Shown here: piece after piece, positions 24,663 to 30,439 of the stretch
How the letters are laid out: every line of letters begins with the position of its first letter
Position numbering within the stretch: the first letter of the stretch is position 1
From: an uncultured Alistipes sp.
Lineage (GTDB): Bacteria; Bacteroidota; Bacteroidia; Bacteroidales; Rikenellaceae
Direction of reading: 5' to 3'
Assembly (NCBI GenBank): GCA_910583985.1
Contig: CAJTYA010000023.1
Span: 1-30,439, forward strand
DNA length: 30,439 bases
Notes under the pieces: generated by a model
Told to the model about the DNA's origin: nothing
The model's input: only the letters and a program-made list of their open reading frames with translations
Databases searched by the model: none
Program-made: the position numbers and the translations under genes

Positions 24663-26770
24663 CCGACCTGCTGCTCGTCACTCCCCCCTTCGTCCAACCC
24701 AACTGTCCCTACCCGGCCACAGCCTATCTGAAGGGCTATCTCGGAGGCAAGGGCTTCGCCGTCGCACAGGCCGATCTGTCCGTCGAACTGATAGGAGCCG
24801 TATTCTCGGAGGCGTTTCTTTGCCGGATCTTCGACCGTTACGCCGAAAGCGAAGACGCGAACATCCGGCGCATCCATGCCTTGCGCGAGAGGTACTGCAC
24901 GACGGTGGACGCCGTGACGGATTTCCTGCGGCACGGCGACGACACGCTGGCCCACCTGATCTGCAACGGCGACTACCTCCCGCAAGCGGGACGTTTCGCC
25001 GCGACGGAGGGTCTCGGCGACTTCTTCGGCACGCTGGGCACGACCGAATGCGCCAAATACCTCTGCACGCTCTACCTGCAGGACCTCAGCGACTTCATCC
25101 GGGCGACCGTCACCGACAAATTCGAAATCGTGCGCTACGGCGAACGAATCGCGCTGGCCATCGACTCGTTCGACCGGCTCGAAGAGGAGCTCTCCTCGGC
25201 GCCGAACCCGATCGAAGAGCGGATGTTCGGACTGCTCGAAGCACACCTCGACGCGACGCAGCCCGCCTGCGTAGGCTTTACCGTACCTTTTCCCGGCTGC
25301 CTGCTCTCGGCGCTGCGCTGTGCGCAGTACATCCGGCAACACCGGCCCGGCATCCGCATCGTCATGGGCGGCGGCTATCCTTCCACGGAGCTGCGCAGCA
25401 TGAGCGACAAGGGAATCTTCCGCTACATCGACTATCTGGTGCTCGACGACGGCGAGCTTCCGCTGGAACGGATTCTCACCGGAGGGCCGCTCGTACACAC
25501 ATATACCGCCGACGGATACCACGAGGGCGAAGGCACGGTCACGCACCTCGAACGGGGATGCCCCGATTTCGAGGGCCTTCCCCACCGCGCCTATCTGTCA
25601 CTGATGGAAGTGACCAACCCCATGCACCGCCTCTGGAGCGACGGGCGCTGGAACAAGATGACCCTCGCCCACGGATGCTATTGGGCCAAGTGCGCCTTCT
25701 GCGACACGTCGCTCGACTATATCTGCCGCTACGAGAGCGTCCCGGCCGCCCGCTTCGTCGACTGGATGGAACGCGTCATGGCCCAGACGGGCAGCCGGGG
25801 ATTCCACTTCACGGACGAAGCGGCGCCGCCCAAGCTGCTCAAGGAGATTTCGATAGAGATTCTGCGCCGCGGACTCAGCGTCGTCTGGTGGACCAACATC
25901 CGCTTCGAGAGCGGTTATACGGGCGACCTGTGCCAGTTGATGGCTTCGGCCGGCTGCATCGCCGTATCGGGAGGGCTCGAAACGGCTTCGAACAGGCTGC
26001 TCGAACGCATGAACAAGGGCGTAACGGTCGAACAGGCCGCTCTGGCCATGCGCAACCTCTGCTATGCGGGCATCATGGTACACACCTACCTGATGTACGG
26101 ATTTCCGACCCAGACGCTGCAAGAAACCGTCGACTCGCTCGAAGTCGTGCGGCAGTTGTTCCGGGCCGAACTGGTCCATTCGGCCTTCTGGCACCGCTAC
26201 GCGATGACGGTGCACAGTCCGAGCGGCGCGGCCCCGGAACGATACGGCGTAAGGCGGCGCAACGACCGCGTCGCCCCGTTCGCCAACAACGAGGTGCCGT
26301 TCGTCGAAAACAGGGGGTACGACATCCGCCTCGCCGGCGAAGCGCTGCGCGAGGCGCTGGCCCACTACATGTACGGCAACGGCCTCGACCGGCCCGCGCA
26401 CAAATGGTTCGCAGGGAAAGCCCCGGCCACGACCGTCGATGCCGCCCTCGTCGCCGACCAGCTCATCCGGCCCGACGCCGCCCGGCTCTATGACGAGAAG
26501 GCCCGGCTCGTCTGGACGGGCATCGCCGAGCGCCATGCGGAAGAAGGACTCGTGCTCTACGGTGCATCGGGATCGAAACACCTGAAATTCAAACCGCACG
26601 AAACGGAATTCCTGCTGCGCATCCTGCCCGCGGCCGCCGACCTCGACCGTCGTTTCACGTTCGCGGAGGCCGCCGAAATTTTCCGAAAATATTCCGACGA
26701 CAGTTTCGTCGCCTTCTACCTCTCGAAAAAATGGGACGTCATGCGCTCCTACGGATTGCTCCAGATATGA
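24659..26770 (+). CDS. B12-binding-domain radical SAM protein with CX4CX2C motif
   Basis: The product is 703 residues. The N-terminus (LLLVTPPFVQPNCPYPATAY) and residues 203-245 (VGFTVPFPGC...RIVMGGGYPS) form a cobalamin-binding-type Rossmann domain split by an insert of about 150 residues. The radical SAM core starts with the cluster motif GCYWAKCAFC at 339-348 (Cys340, 345, 348), spaced CX4CX2C instead of the usual CX3CX2C. The motif SGGLETASNRLLERMNKG further on is characteristic of B12-dependent radical SAM enzymes (methyltransferases and relatives). A C-terminal part of about 180 residues is specific. The ATG at 24659 overlaps the hydrolase stop by four bases. The reaction and substrate are unknown; the neighbour suggests coupled chemistry. 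Confidence 0.92.
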   Translation: MTDLLLVTPPFVQPNCPYPATAYLKGYLGGKGFAVAQADLSVELIGAVFSEAFLCRIFDRYAESEDANIRRIHALRERYCTTVDAVTDFLRHGDDTLAHLICNGDYLPQAGRFAATEGLGDFFGTLGTTECAKYLCTLYLQDLSDFIRATVTDKFEIVRYGERIALAIDSFDRLEEELSSAPNPIEERMFGLLEAHLDATQPACVGFTVPFPGCLLSALRCAQYIRQHRPGIRIVMGGGYPSTELRSMSDKGIFRYIDYLVLDDGELPLERILTGGPLVHTYTADGYHEGEGTVTHLERGCPDFEGLPHRAYLSLMEVTNPMHRLWSDGRWNKMTLAHGCYWAKCAFCDTSLDYICRYESVPAARFVDWMERVMAQTGSRGFHFTDEAAPPKLLKEISIEILRRGLSVVWWTNIRFESGYTGDLCQLMASAGCIAVSGGLETASNRLLERMNKGVTVEQAALAMRNLCYAGIMVHTYLMYGFPTQTLQETVDSLEVVRQLFRAELVHSAFWHRYAMTVHSPSGAAPERYGVRRRNDRVAPFANNEVPFVENRGYDIRLAGEALREALAHYMYGNGLDRPAHKWFAGKAPATTVDAALVADQLIRPDAARLYDEKARLVWTGIAERHAEEGLVLYGASGSKHLKFKPHETEFLLRILPAAADLDRRFTFAEAAEIFRKYSDDSFVAFYLSKKWDVMRSYGLLQI

Positions 26771-26892
26771 TACGACCTTCCGAAGGACCCGCTCCCGGAA
26801 GACGCACGGAAAAAGATAAAGACACGCAACGAACCCGACCGGTCGGACAATCCGCCGAAGAGTTCCCCGACACGTAAAAAAGCGAAAACAAC

Positions 26893-27708
26893 ATGATGAA
26901 TTTCAAAGGAAAAACAGTCGTCATCACCGGAGCCTCATCGGGCATCGGTTACGCATTGGCATACGAATTCGGATCGCTGGGAGCCGATGTCGTCATGGGC
27001 GCCCGCTCGGCCGACAAATTAGCGATGATGGCCGACGACTTGCAGGCCAAAGGCATACGGTCGGCCTACTGCGCCACGGACGTCACGCGCGAGGCCGACT
27101 GCAAAAAACTCATCGACACGGCCGTCGAACGTTTCGGCCGGATCGACGTATTGATCTGCAATGCGGGTATCTCGATGCGAGCGCTGTTCGACGACGTGAA
27201 CCTCGAAGTGCTGCGACGGCTCATGGACGTCAACTTCTGGGGAACGGTCTACTGCACGAAATACGCCCTGCCGCACATACAGGCCTCGCGGGGCTCCATC
27301 GTCGGCGTGTCGTCGGTCGCTGGGCTGCACGGACTGCCCGGACGCACCGGCTATTCGGCTTCGAAATTCGCCATGACCGGATTTTTAGAAACCGTCCGGA
27401 TCGAAAACCTGAAAAAAGGCGTGCACGTGATGATCGCCTCGCCCGGATTCACGGCCTCGAACGTCCGCTTCTCGGCCCTCACGGCCGACGGATCGGCCCA
27501 AGGCGAGTCGCCGCGCAAAGAGGAGAAAATGATGAGCGCGGCCGAAGTGGCCCACCGCATCGCCCGCGGAATCGCCCGCCGCAAACGACTGCTGCTAATG
27601 GAATTCAACGGCCGTGCGACCGTCCTCATCAAGAAATTCTTCCCGGCTCTGCTGGACCGTCTCTACTACAACCACATGGCCAAAGAACCGGACTCCCCGT
27701 TCCAATAG
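26893..27708 (+). CDS. Short-chain dehydrogenase/reductase
   Basis: The product is 271 residues, classical SDR. Cofactor motif TGASSGIG at 12-19, NAGIS at 90-94, catalytic Ser140/141, Tyr154 and Lys158 (YSASK). The basic C-terminus (RRKRLLLMEF...) is like the DltE/YqjQ-type SDRs often annotated only as oxidoreductases. ATG at 26893 is followed directly by a second ATG; either could start. It lies 122 bases after the radical SAM gene without a recognised promoter or terminator between, so it may be the third gene of that run. A strong terminator follows 180 bases downstream. The substrate is unknown. Confidence 0.92.
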   Translation: MMNFKGKTVVITGASSGIGYALAYEFGSLGADVVMGARSADKLAMMADDLQAKGIRSAYCATDVTREADCKKLIDTAVERFGRIDVLICNAGISMRALFDDVNLEVLRRLMDVNFWGTVYCTKYALPHIQASRGSIVGVSSVAGLHGLPGRTGYSASKFAMTGFLETVRIENLKKGVHVMIASPGFTASNVRFSALTADGSAQGESPRKEEKMMSAAEVAHRIARGIARRKRLLLMEFNGRATVLIKKFFPALLDRLYYNHMAKEPDSPFQ

Positions 27709-27887
27709 CGCACCGTCAGGCGGAGACGGCTGTGGGAACGAAAGAGCCGAACCTCACCCCTTCGGACACGAAACGAGAAAAGCGCAAGGAACCTTCCGGC
27801 GATTGTACCGATCGCATTTTCCGAAAGGAAAAGGGTATCGAACCGGCCATCGGTATGGCAGCCGTAGACGAAATCCGACAAAGAGGA

Positions 27888-27939
27888 GTGTCCGGGACAA
27901 ACGGCGACGGATATTGCCGTCGCCGTTTTTCCCGGACAC
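27888..27939. terminator. Very long intrinsic terminator stem
   Basis: A 23-position inverted repeat (27888-27910 with 27917-27939, one mismatch) has the loop ATATTG. The inner GC-rich 10 bp is followed on the plus side by TTTTT within the outer arm. It closes the hydrolase-radical SAM-SDR run. The outer arms pair across the T tract, so it may also work on the minus strand. Confidence 0.85.
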
Positions 27940-28061
27940 GGTTTTATCGGTCCGTATGTCGTCGGTCGGATTCTCCGCCCCCCAAGAGCACACCGCCCGA
28001 TACTTCCGACTTATCCACATACAGCGTGCGGACGCTCCGTAAAAATCCGTCGTCCGGCACA

Positions 28062-28178
28062 ATGGATCGAAACATTTATAAACCAACTATTTACACCCAA
28101 CCACAACCCGCATCCGAGGAAAAACGCGAATCTCTCGAACACGTTATCGAACGGTTATCGACGCGTTTTCAACAATAA
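28062..28178 (+). CDS. Possible 38-residue protein
   Basis: The frame from ATG 28062 to TAA encodes a 38-residue polar peptide, with QPASEEKRESLEHVIERLS near its C-terminus that could form a short amphipathic helix. The sequence is AT-richer than its surroundings. No promoter box, Shine-Dalgarno or terminator is visible and no family is recognised. It may be a chance frame. Confidence 0.3.
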   Translation: MDRNIYKPTIYTQPQPASEEKRESLEHVIERLSTRFQQ

Positions 28179-28252
28179 ATAAACAACGACACCCGTCGCG
28201 CTCAGACCTCGCAAGAAAGCGGAATCGCTCCGAGGCCCGGCATTCCGAGCTC

Positions 28253-28277
28253 GATTCTGTGGATTCCCGACAGAATC
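28253..28277. repeat. 8-bp inverted repeat upstream of the PH-domain gene
   Basis: GATTCTGT (28253-28260) and ACAGAATC (28270-28277) are exact reverse complements with a 9-base spacer. They lie about 95 bases upstream of the -33 box of the PH-domain gene. It could be a hairpin without a T tail or a protein site. Confidence 0.3.
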
Positions 28278-28369
28278 CGGTCTGTCGGCAGGCTTCCGTC
28301 CGTTCGCATCCGCCGGCCACCGCCCTCGTCCGCAATCTCCTCGGAGAGGCATCGGCATGGAAGAATGCG

Positions 28370-28400
28370 TTTGTATTCCGACTATATTATTTTAACTTTG
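28370..28400 (+). promoter_or_regulatory. Textbook Bacteroidota promoter of the PH-domain gene
   Basis: TTTG at 28370-28373, a spacer of 19 bases, and TAACTTTG at 28393-28400 match the consensus TTTG-N19-TAnnTTTG completely. The ATG at 28446 follows 45 bases later. Confidence 0.9.
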
Positions 28401-28445
28401 TATTGGACGACAATTCGTCTTACTCTACATCGAACAGCGTGCTAT

Positions 28446-28877
28446 ATGGTAAAGAAATACTATCGTTCCAAAGTAGATTGGTGGGTGTATGCCACAGCGG
28501 TATTCACCGTAGCGAGTTGTATGCTCGTACCGATTCTGAGCAAAGAAGACTATCGGCACGCTATCATCCTGAGCACCGTCTTTGTCGGATTCGAAATATT
28601 CGTCTTCGCTTCCATCCGATATGCTATTCGGGGAAACGAACTCGGAGTAAGAATGTTTTACAAATGGCAGTGGTTTCCGATAGACAAAATAGCTGAAATA
28701 AAGAAAGTAACGAGTTTTTTAAGTACGGCAGCGTTATCGGCGCACCGAGTATCGATCAAATTTTCGGATCGGAAAATATTGAAAAGTGTGTCCCCGATGG
28801 AAATATCTCCGAAAGACAGAGACAAATTCATCGACGATCTTCTAACGATCAATCCTAAGATCACTTTAATAAAATAA
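28446..28877 (+). CDS. Membrane-anchored bacterial PH-domain protein
   Basis: The product is 143 residues. The start YYRSKVDWW is followed by two hydrophobic segments at about 13-32 and 39-57, then a cytoplasmic-type PH domain. The pattern 'NELGVRMFYKWQWFPIDKI', 'LSAHRVSIKF' and the C-terminal 'ISPKDRDKFIDDLLTINP' fits the small PH-domain family PF06713 (formerly DUF1200). The role is unknown; these proteins may sense membrane or envelope state. ATG 28446 is chosen because the promoter at 28370-28400 would transcribe over the earlier in-frame starts and because SKxDxW near the N-terminus is typical of the family. The gene is clearly AT-richer than the main part of the window. Confidence 0.88.
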   Translation: MVKKYYRSKVDWWVYATAVFTVASCMLVPILSKEDYRHAIILSTVFVGFEIFVFASIRYAIRGNELGVRMFYKWQWFPIDKIAEIKKVTSFLSTAALSAHRVSIKFSDRKILKSVSPMEISPKDRDKFIDDLLTINPKITLIK

Positions 28878-29182
28878 TCGACTATTCGCATTTATTCTAT
28901 GCGCCCCGGCTCACCGAGGATTTTTTCGCTCGCTTCTGCAAAACGTGATTTTGTCCGACCTCCGCGCCGCTCCGACAGGACAAAATCAAAACAACGCCCC
29001 GCTCCGCAGACTCCTTTTTTCGCAAAAAACAGCTTTCCCCGACGGGCCCGTCGCCCGTCTCTCGTCCGTTCCCGCAGCAAGACCGCACCCCGAACGACAC
29101 GACAGCGCCGCTCGACCTCCGGAGAGGGTTCAAGAACGGACAGCGGAGCGTTCGCACACGAGACAGGAGAAATATAAATCGT
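28878..29182. other. GC-rich spacer with a 10-bp inverted repeat
   Basis: About 300 bases hold no supported gene. GATTTTGTCC (28947-28956) and GGACAAAATC (28978-28987) are exact reverse complements separated by 21 bases. The plus side lacks a T tail; the repeat could still be the end of the PH-domain transcript. The sequence changes to AT-rich just after about 29170. Confidence 0.45.
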
Positions 29183-29323
29183 ATGGGAACAACGCCTTAT
29201 AGAATGGCTCAGAAAGAAGAACAGCAGATATACCGCATAAAAAGCATCGTTCGGAAAGAGAGTTACGTTTCTGCGTCGGAAAATGAACGGCAGTTAAAGA
29301 TAGGCAACTATAAGTATAGATAA
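29183..29323 (+). CDS. Small protein of 46 residues next to the mobile-element-like region
   Basis: The frame runs from ATG 29183 to TAA 29323. The peptide is highly charged (MAQKEEQQIYRIKSIVRKES in the middle) and ends GNYKYR. AGGAGA lies 10 bases before the ATG. A hairpin terminator begins only 6 bases after the stop, which supports a real short transcript; the hairpin could equally end a small RNA. An internal ATG at 29204 is an alternative start. No family is recognised. Confidence 0.5.
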   Translation: MGTTPYRMAQKEEQQIYRIKSIVRKESYVSASENERQLKIGNYKYR

Positions 29324-29328
29324 GTATT

Positions 29329-29356
29329 AAGGCGTTCAGTTTGAGCGCCTTTTCTT
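29329..29356 (+). terminator. Intrinsic terminator after the small ORF
   Basis: AAGGCGTTCA (29329-29338) pairs with TGAGCGCCTT (29342-29351), with one G-T wobble and a 3-base loop. The T tail is TTTTCTT. Confidence 0.8.
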
Positions 29357-29381
29357 GTGTCCGGCTGTCGGCAGTTTAATC

Positions 29382-29408
29382 GGTAGAACTCGTTTCTACC
29401 TGTTTTTT
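29382..29408 (+). terminator. Second possible terminator
   Basis: GGTAGAA (29382-29388) pairs with TTCTACC (29394-29400) around a 5-base loop and is followed by TGTTTTTT. It is weaker than the hairpin 45 bases upstream and could be a back-up stop. Confidence 0.5.
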
Positions 29409-29479
29409 ACTCCATTTTTGAACCACATTTGTTGCCCGTCTGCTATCCGAGTCAAGTCGCTCTGCTCGGTAGTGGATGA

Positions 29480-29515
29480 TGTACACACATGTCAACACAT
29501 GTTTACATGTGTACA
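29480..29515. repeat. Cluster of three ACATGT boxes, imperfect palindrome
   Basis: ACATGT occurs at 29487-29492, 29497-29502 and 29505-29510, spaced 10 and 8 bases (about one helical turn). The outer ends TGTACAC (29480-29486) and GTGTACA (29509-29515) are reverse complements, so the whole block is a large imperfect palindrome. It lies 41-76 bases upstream of the triple helix-turn-helix gene and is a good candidate operator or excisionase-type site. Confidence 0.65.
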
Positions 29516-29555
29516 AACTATAGGCGAAATGAGTGGCGAAATAAATGATTAAGAA

Positions 29556-30320
29556 ATGGCAACATCAAACATCAGAATCAAGAAAATGTGCGAATGGTGT
29601 GGGAACGAGTTTGAAGCTCAAAAATGCTCTACTCGTTACTGCTCTAAACGTTGTGCCGAACATGCTTACAAAGAAAGGAAACGGCAAGAGAAAAAGAAAC
29701 GAGTAGAAAATCATGAAATTGAAAGAGTCGCTGCTGAAGGTGAGGATAAACTAAAAGACAGTCAGTACTTAACAGTAGCTGAAGCAGCTAAGATACTCAA
29801 AAGAACCCGATTTGGCATATACAAGCTCATATATAGAGGCGTACTAAAGGCCTATAGAATCACTGGCCAATGGACAGTGATCAAACGTGCGGACATAGAT
29901 GTAATGATTGAGGCTCGACCTTATGAGAGGAAGCCGAAACATGCGGCAATCGTCAACAGTGAAAACGGCGAAGCAATCTCGGAGTTTTACACCACGAAGG
30001 AAATCATCGAGAAGTTCGGGGTGAGCAATTCATGTGTGTTTGCTCAGGGTAAGGCTCACAATATTCCGAAGGTCTACCACCGGGGGAAGACGCTTTGGAG
30101 CAAGGCGCACTGCGATTGGGTGTTTGCAGCGAGGCCCGAACCGCCGAAAGAGGATGACTGGATTTCATACTCCAATGTGCGGGCTGAGTACAATCTGACC
30201 CATGATCAGCTTCACAACTATGTGAAGTACCATGGCCTGCGCCGTAAGAAAGTCGGCAAGTATACCTATATATTGAAGTCGGAAATCGATGCGATTCTCC
30301 GTCCTCCAACGCTGAAATGA
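29556..30320 (+). CDS. Zinc-finger protein with three tandem helix-turn-helix modules
   Basis: The product is 254 residues. The N-terminal treble-clef-like zinc finger is CEWC (12, 15) with CSKRC (29, 33), followed by a Lys/Arg/Glu-rich coil (36-66). Three similar MerR/excisionase-type winged helix modules then follow at about 69-118 (LTVAEAAKILKRTRFGIYKL), 143-190 (YTTKEIIEKFGVSNSCVFAQ) and 201-247 (ISYSNVRAEYNLTHDQLHNY), each ending in a lysine/tryptophan-containing wing and an aspartate-rich helix. Such proteins sit beside integrases in Bacteroidota mobile elements. The gene is AT-richer than the chromosome part. ATG 29556 gives the zinc finger near the N-terminus; a three-box palindrome lies just upstream. 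It is likely a regulator or recombination directionality factor (inference). Confidence 0.85.
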   Translation: MATSNIRIKKMCEWCGNEFEAQKCSTRYCSKRCAEHAYKERKRQEKKKRVENHEIERVAAEGEDKLKDSQYLTVAEAAKILKRTRFGIYKLIYRGVLKAYRITGQWTVIKRADIDVMIEARPYERKPKHAAIVNSENGEAISEFYTTKEIIEKFGVSNSCVFAQGKAHNIPKVYHRGKTLWSKAHCDWVFAARPEPPKEDDWISYSNVRAEYNLTHDQLHNYVKYHGLRRKKVGKYTYILKSEIDAILRPPTLK

Positions 30321-30381
30321 AGCAGGTTATCGGTTATCCTCAGGTTAACAGTCTAATAACTTTATAGCCAGGAGATAACCT

Positions 30382-30439
30382 ATGAACTTTGCCGAAACAA
30401 ATCATTCAAAAACAAAACTCGTATGGATATATGCACTAA
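30382..30439 (+). CDS. 5' end of a gene cut by the window edge
   Basis: A frame from ATG 30382 stays open to the edge (19 codons, MNFAETNHSKTKL...). AGGAG lies 8 bases before the ATG, a good ribosome site. Its position 61 bases after the helix-turn-helix gene suggests the same element. The inverted repeat AGGTTATC (30324-30331) / GATAACCT (30374-30381) brackets its leader. Too short to identify; an integrase or mobilisation gene would fit the context. Confidence 0.5.
   Translation, partial: MNFAETNHSKTKLVWIYAL

Noticed and set aside
26835..26846. 12-bp perfect palindrome CCGACCGGTCGG before the SDR gene
   Set aside because: Several 12-bp palindromes are expected by chance in 30 kb of GC-rich DNA, and the symmetry does not extend.
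29361..29440. Sequence with a faint tRNA D-arm look (CAGTTTAATCGGTAGAAC)
   Set aside because: No acceptor stem, anticodon arm or T-arm can be folded around it.
29355..29552. 65-codon plus frame ending just before the triple helix-turn-helix gene
   Set aside because: Starts with GTG inside a terminator tail, spans a second hairpin and the ACATGT palindrome; Cys-rich sequence unlike a normal leader protein.
1..30439. CRISPR arrays, rRNA, insertion sequences
   Set aside because: No regularly spaced repeats, no rRNA-like sequence and no transposase were seen.

Overview
The window looks like chromosomal DNA of a gut-type Bacteroidota. It is GC-rich, most start codons lack a Shine-Dalgarno sequence, several promoters fit the Bacteroidota -7 box TAnnTTTG, and there are many lipoproteins, BACON domains and KduI/KduD-type uronate genes. 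An Alistipes-like (Rikenellaceae) member is my best guess. That is inference from style and protein flavour, not from a marker gene.

Left part (1-7.5 kb): the 3' end of a plus-strand gene meets an AT-rich exported orphan protein at a bidirectional terminator. Next comes a minus-strand unit of three genes: an exported beta-strand-rich protein, a PHP-type histidinol-phosphatase-like enzyme and a deacetylase-fold lipoprotein. A membrane pyrophosphatase (hppA) with its own promoter and terminator follows.

Middle (8.3-17.1 kb): this is a small sugar-acid locus, all on the minus strand. A LacI-family regulator, kduI, a KduD/gluconate-5-dehydrogenase-type SDR and a DUF4861 lipoprotein form one operon with a terminator. 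Upstream lie two BACON-domain lipoproteins, one with a beta-propeller-like C-terminus and one with an endonuclease/exonuclease/phosphatase domain. Near-identical LacI-type operators abut the -7 boxes of the lacI operon and of a promoter upstream of the BACON pair, so the two blocks are probably one regulon. No SusC/SusD pair is visible.

Right-middle (17.8-27.9 kb): a GH13 glycogen branching enzyme (glgB), a POT-family peptide transporter, a CE7-like acetyl esterase, then a plus-strand run. That run is a PhnP-like metallo-hydrolase overlapping a B12-binding radical SAM protein with an atypical CX4CX2C cluster motif, followed by an SDR and a very strong 23-bp terminator stem.

Right end (28.2-30.4 kb): composition becomes AT-richer. 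There is a two-TM PH-domain protein with a textbook promoter, a 46-residue small ORF with its own terminator, and a zinc-finger protein with three tandem helix-turn-helix modules, preceded by a cluster of three ACATGT boxes. This looks like the edge of an integrated mobile element that continues past the window.

An unusually large share of the window (roughly 3.5-4 kb) is GC-rich sequence with no convincing gene. No rRNA, tRNA, CRISPR array or insertion sequence was recognised.
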